Part shown: in pieces, positions 52,760 through 59,947 of the stretch | Layout: every line of letters starts with the position of its first letter | Position numbering within the stretch: the stretch's first letter is position 1 | NCBI RefSeq assembly: GCF_007120195.1 | Contig: NZ_SKOG01000223.1 | Span: 1-59,947, forward strand | Reading direction: 5' to 3' | DNA: 59,947 nt | DNA from: Aquisalimonas sp. | GTDB taxonomy: Bacteria; Pseudomonadota; Gammaproteobacteria; Nitrococcales; Aquisalimonadaceae | Notes under the pieces: generated by a model | What the model was told of the DNA's origin: nothing | What the model saw: the letters and a program-made list of their open reading frames with translations, nothing else | Databases searched by the model: none | Made by a program: the position numbers and the translations under genes

Positions 52760-54912
52760 TCATTTGACCCCGGGCTCTGCACGTTCTCCAGCGCTCCACG
52801 CACCACGCCCGGGCTCAGGAACTGCGGCAAAACCACCGGTTCCATCGGGTCGCCCTGGGCATCACGCCCCGGGAACAGGACGTACAGCGGGATGCCCTTG
52901 CGCCCGAAGCGCTCGAGCAATGCCTGGATCTCAGGGTCGGGCCGCGTCCAATCGGCCTCCATGCGCACAATGTCTTTCTCCCGGAAGGCTTTGGTCACCG
53001 AGGGGGCACTCAGGGCACCCCGCTCATTGGCGATGCAGCTAATGCACCAATCTGCTGTGGCATTCAGGAAAACGGGCTCACCGTCCTGCACCAGTGCCTC
53101 CAAGCGGTCCGGGTCATACGCAAGCCACGTGCCCTCAGCAGCTGCCTCGGCCACCGTCCCTCGCGGGCGTGGCTCCTCTGCATCCGGCACCCACAACAAC
53201 GCCACCGCGGTGATAGCCGCCGCAACTGCGAGTCCCTGGCCGACGGCACGCGGACCTGGGCGCGTCGCCACTGTCTCGATCGAACGCAGCCATACCACGA
53301 AGACGATGAGCAACAGGCCTGCGAGCACGACGGCCATGCCCATGGCCCCGGTCTGTCCGCCGATCACCCACAACAGCCAGATCACAGTGAGATACAGCGG
53401 GAACGCCAGGGCCTGCTTGAACACCGTCATCCACGGGCCAGGCCGCGGTAGCACCCGGGCAAGCCCTGGGACCACGACCAGCACCACAAACGGCAGCGCC
53501 ATCCCCACGCCTAAGGCAATGAAGACGAGTAACGAATGCACCGGTGGCTGGACCAGGGCGTAGGCAATCGCCGTTCCCATGAAGGGTGCGGTGCAGGGGG
53601 TCGCGACCACCGCGGCAAGGGCTCCCGTGAAGTAGGAGCCGCCGTAGCCGCCGGATTCCGTCAACGACTGTCCAACCCCCATCAGACGGTAGCCGAAACT
53701 GAGCAGCCCGGAGAAGTTCAAGCCCAGCAGGAACAGGATGTACGCAAGCAGGCCCACAAACCACGGCGATTGCAGCTGGAAGCCCCACCCGCCAACCATT
53801 CCGGCCTGGCCCAGGACATACAGAACCCCGCCAATGACGCAGAAAAACGAAATCACACCGAGCGCGTAGAACACGGCGTGAATCCGGTGCCGGGTATCGC
53901 CGAGCTTGACGGACTCCATGATCATGAGGGCCTTGATCGACAGGATGGGGAACACGCACGGCATGAGATTCAGCAACATGCCACCGGCCACCCCCATCAG
54001 CAGCACGGTGAGTAATCCGAATTCGGAAAGCGCCCCCGCCTGGACCCCGGCGGCCACCGTTGGCTGCCCATCACCAACAGCTTCACTGATTTCGTAGCCC
54101 CGGGTTTCGCCCGGAGACTCCACCACCAGCACGCCCTCCAGCCGATCCACATCCTCCTCCGCGCTGGCGTCCAGTGCGTGTCGGAGCCGAATGCGGTCGG
54201 CGGAAATATCGGTGGACGGCGTCGCGTCGATATCCAGCACCCGGGCTTCATAGGGGAAAAAGCGCACGCGCTCGGCGCGCTCGAAATCCCGTTCCGGGCT
54301 CGCGAGGACCAGCTCCAGCGCCTGGTCCTCGACTTGGACACGTTGCTCCCACTCGGGTATCTGCCGGGGCAGCTGCTCGCGGGTGCGCTCGAAGAGTTCG
54401 CGTCTCGGCGGCTCAGCGGCCTCGGCGGGTGCTGCGGCGACAGGCAGCTCCAGGGAAAACGCCCCGTCACCGAGAATGCAGATATCACTGCACACCGCCC
54501 AGGAGATCTCCGCGCCCACGCTTACTGTGTCACCGGGCTCCAGATCGTCATCCGGCACCACGCGAGAGAGAAGCAGCACGTCGCGGTAGTAGCCGTAACT
54601 GGTGACACCCTGCGCCTCAATGACGTCTGGCAACGGCCACTCCGTGCCACCAACGTGCGCCTTGTCGGAAGACTCCCATTGGATGCTCGTGGCCAGGCCG
54701 GCTGCACCTGGGTTACGCCAGTACGTCCCCCAGCCCTCGTCCGGGCGCAGGTGCACACCGACCCAGAAGGGCTCTCCGGGCGCGAGCGCATCGGAATCAC
54801 TGATCAGATCGACGTTGATCCGCTCGAAGCGCTCTGCCTGCGCGGCAGTGGCGGTCAGCGCGAGGAGCGCTAAGGCGCCGAGCAGGCGAATCATGTTGCT
54901 GGTATGGCGCAT
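52756..54912 (-). CDS. Protein-disulfide reductase, ScsB/DsbD family
   Basis: A protein of 718 residues with a signal peptide (LTATAAQAERF). The N-terminal periplasmic part (~270 residues) has the pair WAVCSDICI. The membrane domain with eight or so helices holds the two transfer cysteines in MPCVFPILS and VATPCTAPFMG. The C-terminal thioredoxin-like domain has ATADWCISCIANE. Together they pass reducing power from the cytoplasm to the periplasm. The long N-terminal domain resembles ScsB, which counters copper stress. It is preceded by the TlpA-like gene on the same strand. Confidence 0.9.
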   Translation of the reverse strand: MRHTSNMIRLLGALALLALTATAAQAERFERINVDLISDSDALAPGEPFWVGVHLRPDEGWGTYWRNPGAAGLATSIQWESSDKAHVGGTEWPLPDVIEAQGVTSYGYYRDVLLLSRVVPDDDLEPGDTVSVGAEISWAVCSDICILGDGAFSLELPVAAAPAEAAEPPRRELFERTREQLPRQIPEWEQRVQVEDQALELVLASPERDFERAERVRFFPYEARVLDIDATPSTDISADRIRLRHALDASAEEDVDRLEGVLVVESPGETRGYEISEAVGDGQPTVAAGVQAGALSEFGLLTVLLMGVAGGMLLNLMPCVFPILSIKALMIMESVKLGDTRHRIHAVFYALGVISFFCVIGGVLYVLGQAGMVGGWGFQLQSPWFVGLLAYILFLLGLNFSGLLSFGYRLMGVGQSLTESGGYGGSYFTGALAAVVATPCTAPFMGTAIAYALVQPPVHSLLVFIALGVGMALPFVVLVVVPGLARVLPRPGPWMTVFKQALAFPLYLTVIWLLWVIGGQTGAMGMAVVLAGLLLIVFVVWLRSIETVATRPGPRAVGQGLAVAAAITAVALLWVPDAEEPRPRGTVAEAAAEGTWLAYDPDRLEALVQDGEPVFLNATADWCISCIANERGALSAPSVTKAFREKDIVRMEADWTRPDPEIQALLERFGRKGIPLYVLFPGRDAQGDPMEPVVLPQFLSPGVVRGALENVQSPGSND

Positions 54913-54996
54913 GATCCTGCTTCGCAATCGCCAAGAGCCTGTCAATCCATCACAGCGGTAGAATTGCATCTCATACGGCGCTCCCCATCATGGCTC

Positions 54997-55527
54997 TCAC
55001 TGCTTGACCCCGGCGATGCGCTCGCGCATCTCGTCGCCGTCCCAGTCAGGGTCGCCGACCACTTTGTAATGCACCCGTCCCTGCGCATCGAGTATAAAGG
55101 TGGTGGGTAGCGTACCCACCGCCCAGGCGTCGGTCGCGACACCGTCGGGATCCGGCAGCAGCGTGAACGAGAGGCTGATCTCCTCCCTGGCCTCCAGGAA
55201 CTCCTCGATGTCCACCGCCCACTGATTGACCGCGATGGCCACCACGTCGGTTGCAGGCCCGTCCGGGTCGGCGTGCAGGCGCTCGAGGGCTGGCAATTCC
55301 CGCACGCAGGGCGCACACCACGTGGCCCAGAAGTTAACCACCAGGGCGCGGCCCTCAAAATCCTCGAGACTGCGCTCCTGTCCGGTCACGTCCTCGAGCG
55401 CGAACCCGGGCGCCTGCTCCGGGTTGTCGTAGCGGATTATGTCCACCGATCCCGCCGGGGTCGCCGTGCCGGGCAGGACAGCCGCCGCCACCAGAGCCAT
55501 CGTCGCCACAGTCTTTCCAGGCATCAT
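54997..55527 (-). CDS. TlpA/ScsD-like exported thioredoxin
   Basis: A protein of 176 residues with an N-terminal signal (TVATMALVAAAVLPGTATPAG) and a thioredoxin fold with the active site FWATWCAPCVRELPALE and cis-Pro in GTLPTTFILD. It belongs to the TlpA/ResA/DsbE group and is a likely electron acceptor of the ScsB-like protein encoded next (84 bases downstream). Two in-frame ATGs follow a GGGGGAG; the first is chosen. Confidence 0.9.
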   Translation of the reverse strand: MMPGKTVATMALVAAAVLPGTATPAGSVDIIRYDNPEQAPGFALEDVTGQERSLEDFEGRALVVNFWATWCAPCVRELPALERLHADPDGPATDVVAIAVNQWAVDIEEFLEAREEISLSFTLLPDPDGVATDAWAVGTLPTTFILDAQGRVHYKVVGDPDWDGDEMRERIAGVKQ

Positions 55528-56378
55528 TGCTCCCCCGGGAATCGCTAATACACGGCCATAGGCGCCAATCCATGTCCGCCATGCCAGGCCGTTGCTCACA
55601 GGCCAGGCATGTGCGCCTGCAGCTCTCGTGCGGATGCATTCGCTCCCATGCGAAATCAGCCTAACCCTGTACGACCGCACAACTTAAACAAAAAACAGCT
55701 CGTTCACGATAAAATAATAGATTACGTCGGTACGTTAAACTGCGTATAAATACGTATTTCACATGCTCCACCTAAGGCAGATAGGGCGCCGCCCAGTGGT
55801 CAACGTTGCGTTTTCGCGAGGTTTTCCAAAGAGTCCTACACGCGCGCTGGACGTGCGATGATGACTCCGCCTTTCTCCGCAGCGCTCGGCTTGCAGCAGG
55901 TCCGTGAACTACCGAACTCTACCTACGTAGAATTACAGATGGCGAAATAAAAGTGAGTGTAATAATTAAAAATGGACGTCCAACTCGTTTAGGATACGCC
56001 ATGGTGTCGATTCGCGTAATTTTTGCAAACCGGCCTATCCACGGTCGCAGTTTCGTGGACGACAGCACCCATTTCCTTGGAGGCATCATGAGCGTTTCCG
56101 AACCTCCCGGCGCGCGCGGCACGCTGCACTTCGGCAGGCCCCCACGCATCGCCACCTCCCCCCGGGGCCATGGGCATTCCCTCCGGGGCACTAGCGTTGC
56201 CCGTAGCCCCATCAGAGGCGGATTCTGTGACAAGCGTCACCGAATGACGCGGCGCCGCGAGCTATAAGGGAACAAGTCGGGTGCCATAAGGACAAGTCCG
56301 CATCATGCTCTCTAACACATTTATTGTCGCAGTAACCCTCGGGCACCCTGGACAAGCGTTAGGGATAGGGGTGGCGAA
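55528..56378. other. AT-rich intergenic region
   Basis: About 850 bases, much of it poor in GC compared with the surroundings (for example 55680-55770 and 55920-56000). It contains scattered ACGTNNGTACGT and TACGTA motifs. Plus-strand frame 55953-56267 (GRPTRLGYAMVSIRVIFANRPIHG) has no family features. The shift in composition suggests a recently acquired segment that includes the following NERD gene. Confidence 0.45.
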
Positions 56379-57080
56379 ATGATAGTAAAAGAAGCGGAGC
56401 CATATTCAGCAACAGCCAATGGCCTGACTGCTGGAAATAATCAAGAACAAAATGTTGCATTTTTATTGCGAAGTGAGTTCGAAAACGCACAATTCATTCG
56501 CGTCATTAATGACCTGACTATATCCCATGGGAATGAGAGCGCCCAGATAGACCATTTGGTCATCCATCGATACGGCTTCATTGTGATCGAATCGAAGGGC
56601 CTTTGCGGCGAGTTCAAGGTTGACACCAAGGGTGAGTGGTGGCGGTGCGACAGTGGCCGCTGGCGGAGCATGCCATCACCCGTCCGACAGGCAGAATTAA
56701 AACAGGATCTACTGAAGGACTTTTTGGGGAGGCACGTCAAGAAATTTCTTGGAAGAATTCTGGGTATTCAAATGCGGGTCGGGGGGCGTGATTGGCAGGC
56801 CCTCTGCGCTCTATCCAGCAACACGATTTTTCATCGGGATGGAATGTCGGAAGCGATTTCGTCGAAAATTGTCGAAACCGAGTCACTCGGCAATAAGGTG
56901 CGCCTAATATGCAGCCCAACGGGGGGCGGGGAACTTAATGGAAAGCCGTGGTTCTCAGAGCAGGAGATGGCGAACGTGAGTCACTTCCTCCTGGAACATC
57001 ATCGAGGAAACACGCCGGAAGTCGCCAGGGAGATGCCGCAGTCCCTTGCCAATGAACAGAATTCGTGTGTTCCGGGCTGA
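56379..57080 (+). CDS. NERD-domain protein
   Basis: A protein of 233 residues with an N-terminal nuclease-related (NERD) domain (about 25-130): QNVAFLLRSEFENAQFIRVINDLTI, then QIDHLVIHRYGFIVIESKG, the D-x(n)-E-x-K catalytic pattern of restriction-type nucleases. The rest of the domain includes GEWWRCDSGRWRSMPSP. Many NERD proteins continue into a zinc ribbon or kinase/helicase; this one ends after about 100 further residues with NSCVPG and no zinc ribbon, so it may be truncated. GC is lower than neighbouring genes, so horizontal transfer is likely; a defence role is possible but unproven. Confidence 0.85.
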   Translation: MIVKEAEPYSATANGLTAGNNQEQNVAFLLRSEFENAQFIRVINDLTISHGNESAQIDHLVIHRYGFIVIESKGLCGEFKVDTKGEWWRCDSGRWRSMPSPVRQAELKQDLLKDFLGRHVKKFLGRILGIQMRVGGRDWQALCALSSNTIFHRDGMSEAISSKIVETESLGNKVRLICSPTGGGELNGKPWFSEQEMANVSHFLLEHHRGNTPEVAREMPQSLANEQNSCVPG

Positions 57081-57375
57081 AGATGAAGCCGTGCGTAGCA
57101 AGGGGCTGCCTGCGTGCCGCGCCGGCAACCCCCTGAGTGAATACTTCGCGCCGTCCTGGCCCGCGCGACACCGGGGCCTGAAGGCGGCCGGCGCCGGCAT
57201 CCCATAGATGCACAGTAAGGACACGGTCGTCGTCACTGGCGGAGCAACCAGATCCGCGAGCTGGTCGAGGCCACGTGAAGACGAGGGAGCGACGCTCCTT
57301 CGGCGAAGACTCCTGTTGGGTGGCAGTGATTTCGGTCAAGGCGAACGTCTGGGCCGACGGCGCGGTGCGGTCCAT
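57081..57375. other. Short region between NERD and DUF3891 genes
   Basis: About 295 bases. A frame starting near 57208 reads DTVVVTGGATR, which recalls the beginning of a short-chain dehydrogenase, but it does not continue, so at most a scrap is present. Confidence 0.35.
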
Positions 57376-58119
57376 TCAGCGGGACGGCGCCACGGCCACG
57401 CTCAAATCGTACGGCTCGGCTTGGGATAGCGCCCTGCGCAGCGCCTCGTCTGACGCGTAGGGCTGTCTGCGTATCCGCCGTGCGGTGACGGTGAAAGTGC
57501 ACGCGCCGCCCGCATAGGGCCACGGCTCGACAGTCACCACCTCGTGGGAGCGGGTGACAGTGTAGGGCTCCCCCGCTACCCGGGGACTGATCCGTTCCGG
57601 TAGCGAGGCCCCACACAGCAGTAGCGACAGTGCGTCAAGCATCGCGATCCACTCCGAGGCCAGCGCGACCCCCGCCGGTAGCGCATCCCAACTGCCCCCG
57701 AGGCCAAGTTCCACCAGCACCGCATCCTGACGGCATCGCTCCTCGGCCAGGAGGCGCCGCATGCCCGCGCTCTGCCGGGTCTTGAAAAACCGGGCACCGT
57801 GGATCCCGACGAGCAGGCCAACCAGGGCATCAACGGCGGCGGCACGCGCGATGCCGCGGCGCCACAGCTCCTCGTAGATCGGGTCCGGGGCACTCGTGAA
57901 TGTGTGCGGTCGCCCCTCGCTGTCCACCGTCGCCGCACGGTCGGCCTCGCGCCAGCCATTGTCGTGCACCCGTGCCGCGGCGACGAACGCTGAGCGATGG
58001 GGCACGTGAGTGGGCAAGCTGGCGGCGAGCTCGCCGGTCAGATGGGCGTGGGCTTCTTGCCCTATTAGCACGAGCGACTCTCCATCATCATCGACGATCA
58101 CCGCTACCACCTCCGCCAT
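57376..58119 (-). CDS. DUF3891 family protein
   Basis: A protein of 247 residues from ATG at 58119 (MAEVVAVIVDDDGESLVLIGQEAHAHLTGELAA). The motif VHDNGWREADRAATVDSEGRPHTFTSAP and later RGIARAAAVDALVGLLVGIHGARFF match DUF3891, an uncharacterised family resembling HD-domain-type metalloproteins through the H-D and H-x-x-x-x-x-x-H pattern. An upstream extension of the same frame is open but unrelated to the family. Function unknown. Confidence 0.75.
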   Translation of the reverse strand: MAEVVAVIVDDDGESLVLIGQEAHAHLTGELAASLPTHVPHRSAFVAAARVHDNGWREADRAATVDSEGRPHTFTSAPDPIYEELWRRGIARAAAVDALVGLLVGIHGARFFKTRQSAGMRRLLAEERCRQDAVLVELGLGGSWDALPAGVALASEWIAMLDALSLLLCGASLPERISPRVAGEPYTVTRSHEVVTVEPWPYAGGACTFTVTARRIRRQPYASDEALRRALSQAEPYDLSVAVAPSR

Positions 58120-58513
58120 CGCAGCCACTCGATCCCTAGTGTAGCCTTTTGCCACGTGCACCCCCGCGAAGGCTGCTTCCCTCCCAGTGGCCGTGCTGCA
58201 CCACCCTGCTGTCTTGACCGGTGGCGCAGCAACAACGCGTTCGAGGAGCCGACGGGCTTCACCATGATCTGAGGGCAATCGCGAAACTGAAACCACGGCG
58301 GGTCAGACCCGCGTACCCCCCGCCGCCAAGCATCGCCAAGGCCCTGAGGCCTTGGCAGACACAGGGACACGCGCAGGCGCCACCCATGGGGGCCGCACTG
58401 ATCGCGGTAGATCCAACCCACTACGGTGCGCCATGTCTTGCCGTGCGCCGCGCGCAGGCCCCGGCGACCGCGTTACCTTAATGCGGAAACGACTTATACT
58501 CCCATGGGAGGTA
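58120..58513. promoter_or_regulatory. Divergent intergenic region before the YeeE/YedE-like gene
   Basis: About 395 bases between two divergent genes. Directly before the YeeE-like gene, TTATACTCCCATGGGAGG contains a perfect 12-base palindrome CTCCCATGGGAG overlapping its ribosome-binding site. A similar TATACTCCCAGGGGAGG occurs near 43615, upstream of the DUF6789-type gene, suggesting a shared operator-like signal. Confidence 0.4.
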
Positions 58514-59734
58514 ATGAGAATGGCGGCATCATCAAAGAGCGACGAAGCGGAACGCAACCCCGTTCAAAAAGCCTTTCTTACGGCGGGCCTTGCGGCATTC
58601 CTTATTGTTGCTGTCTACATCTTTACCGACTCCGGCTTAGAGCATCTCGCCCTCTTCGCCATCGGCTTTGCCATCGGCTACACGCTCTTGCATGCACGCT
58701 TCGGCTTTTCCTCCGTGTACCGACAAATCGTCGAGAGCGGGAATACAGAGATGCTTCGTGCGCACTTACTCATGCTCGGGCTGGCCGCAGCGTTGTTTTC
58801 TGCATTGTTTATTTTAGAATTCGGACTTGGAGGGGCTATCCCACATCCCGCATTGTCGCCGATTAGCGTCGGCCTCGTTCTTGGCTCGTTTATGTTCGGT
58901 TTCGGCATGGAGTTTGGAAGCGGTCTAGCCCCAGCGGCGCTATACAGAATGGAGGGCGCCCGTTCCGCCATGCTTCTCACCCTTCTCGGATTTACGAGCG
59001 GCGCAACCATCGGCGGTGCACATTTCGGTTTCTGGAACGATTCACTTCCATCTTCTGACGCATTTTCACTAGCAGAAGATACTCCTCTTGGGTATTTTGG
59101 TGCCTTAGGGATTCTCATTATTGTATTTGGGCTCATCGGGATTATCACTTACACATACAAAATGCGTCAACGCCCGCCAGCATTACCTCCACTTCCCACG
59201 GCTGCCGGTTGGCGAAAATTTTTTTTCGGGACTTGGCCACTCCTCGTCGGAGCCTCTCTGCTCGCGATCTTGAATGCGCTCGTACTATTTGTGCAGGGAG
59301 AACCTTGGATGCTGACGGCGTCCTTTACCTTATGGGGAAGTAAAATAGTTAATGCGGTCGGTATCAGTGTGGGCGAATGGGCGTATTGGGAAATACAGGG
59401 CGAAATGCACACCCTAATGTTACCGCTTATGAGCGATTCACGAAGCATTCTGAATATCGGCGTTATCATCGGTGCCTTCGTAACATTAAGTCTCTCTGGC
59501 ATTATTCGTTTTGAAAGGCCACCGTTTCATATCGCGATTAAGGCGCTTGTTGGCGGAACTCTGATGGGGTACGGCGCAACCATCTCATTCGGCGCCAACG
59601 TCGGCGCCTATTTCAGCGGTATTGCGTCGTTTAGTTTGCACGCATGGATTTGGACAGCTATGGCTATCGCAGGAGTTTACGTCGCGTACTTTCTCGAAAA
59701 GAAGTTTGACATTACAAAATCACAACAACGATAA
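58514..59734 (+). CDS. YeeE/YedE-family membrane protein lacking the signature cysteines
   Basis: A protein of 406 residues with about ten membrane helices in two YeeE/YedE (sulfur transport) halves. The family motifs usually contain GGC and GCN; here they read FGMEFGSGLAPAALYRMEGA and GYGATISFGANVGAYFSGIASFSLHAW, and the whole protein has no Cys. In thiosulfate-transporting members the cysteines act in substrate passage, so the substrate is probably different. The start MRMAASSKSDE follows GGGAGGT. GC is lower than average, and the codons (TTA, ACA, CTT) are unlike the core genes, suggesting transfer. Confidence 0.85.
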   Translation: MRMAASSKSDEAERNPVQKAFLTAGLAAFLIVAVYIFTDSGLEHLALFAIGFAIGYTLLHARFGFSSVYRQIVESGNTEMLRAHLLMLGLAAALFSALFILEFGLGGAIPHPALSPISVGLVLGSFMFGFGMEFGSGLAPAALYRMEGARSAMLLTLLGFTSGATIGGAHFGFWNDSLPSSDAFSLAEDTPLGYFGALGILIIVFGLIGIITYTYKMRQRPPALPPLPTAAGWRKFFFGTWPLLVGASLLAILNALVLFVQGEPWMLTASFTLWGSKIVNAVGISVGEWAYWEIQGEMHTLMLPLMSDSRSILNIGVIIGAFVTLSLSGIIRFERPPFHIAIKALVGGTLMGYGATISFGANVGAYFSGIASFSLHAWIWTAMAIAGVYVAYFLEKKFDITKSQQR

Positions 59735-59947
59735 GCAGTTATTCCTACTCAACGACGGGTTGAGGCGAGACGAATAAACCGTGGTCTCCGGCGTTTCGAG
59801 TAACGAAGCGAGGCAGTGGTCGAGATCATATCGTTACACATAAGTCCCGAGCGCCCACGGGCCGACCGGTGTAGAGCGGGCGCTGGACACAGTGGTTGCA
59901 GCCTGCTGTAATCGCCCCACGACAACGGACAGCTCGGGGGTGGTCGA
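59735..59947. other. Window end after the YeeE-like gene
   Basis: About 210 bases with no recognised gene. GACGGGTTGAGG and CGAGACGAATAAACC occur near 59760, but no terminator hairpin with a T-run is evident. The next gene lies outside the window. Confidence 0.3.

Noticed and set aside
57208-57429. Short-chain dehydrogenase gene start (VVVTGGA)
   Set aside because: Only a short motif fits; the remainder lacks the Rossmann continuation in any frame, so no SDR gene is called.

Overview
The window is GC-rich DNA, apparently chromosomal. It carries a complete Na+-translocating NADH:quinone reductase (Nqr) operon, an aa3-type cytochrome oxidase whose subunit II carries a cytochrome c domain, an exported MsrA/MsrB pair, a ScsB/DsbD-like reductase and several DUF families common in proteobacteria. 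This suggests an aerobic gammaproteobacterium, probably a halophile or alkaliphile of the Ectothiorhodospiraceae/Halomonas kind. That placement is inferred from gene content only.

Layout. 1-7.1 kb (minus): nqrA-B-C-D-E-F, apbE and the 5' end of nqrM, tightly packed. 7.5-11.6 kb: a CBS-pair protein, a flavin reductase, a small membrane protein, a GTP-cyclohydrolase-II-like protein and a convergent creatininase-family hydrolase; several of these fit a flavin theme. 11.6-16.5 kb: a graveyard around an intact PPK2-type polyphosphate kinase and an exported beta-propeller protein. It holds IS91-family transposase tails, an IS1595-family remnant, an SDR remnant, and broken copies of two genes that are intact elsewhere in the window (the creatininase at 10.8 kb and an M48 peptidase at 27-29 kb). 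16.5-20.4 kb: genes of lower GC, all on the plus strand, resembling gene-cassette cargo (two small unknowns, a serine hydrolase, an AlkD-like protein, a frameshifted small gene), with two attC-like sequences.

20.8-29.9 kb: a FUSC-family transporter, a collapsed two-component/YHS locus that now reads as one chimeric frame, exported MsrB and MsrA, a GNAT remnant, the intact M48 peptidase and a 3-methyladenine DNA glycosylase. 29.9-37.2 kb (minus): a lipoprotein hydrolase, a SnoaL-like protein, an FAD dehydrogenase, a nucleoside deoxyribosyltransferase-like protein, a DUF2452 protein, a polyamine-type binding protein and a CLC channel with CBS domains. 37.2-39.9 kb: an inserted island with a BrnT/BrnA toxin-antitoxin pair and a D-Ala-D-Ala peptidase. 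It is bounded by partial copies of the flanking clc and lysR genes and by IS91 and IS3 scraps.

39.9-50.5 kb: a LysR/EamA divergent pair, small exported and membrane proteins, the cytochrome c oxidase operon (subunits II, I, two subunit III-type proteins and IV) and stress-type accessory genes. 51-55.5 kb: a CusF-like copper lipoprotein convergent with a ScsB/DsbD-like reductase and a TlpA-like thioredoxin, forming an envelope copper/thiol module. 55.5-59.9 kb: an AT-rich stretch with a NERD-domain protein, a DUF3891 protein and a cysteine-free YeeE/YedE-family membrane protein.

Functionally the window couples sodium-based respiration and terminal oxidation with flavin handling and envelope redox repair. 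It has been reshaped by IS91-type events that scattered fragments of neighbouring genes. No rRNA, tRNA or CRISPR array was seen. Start codons were chosen by family length, operon spacing and ribosome-binding sites. Coordinates of remnants are approximate.
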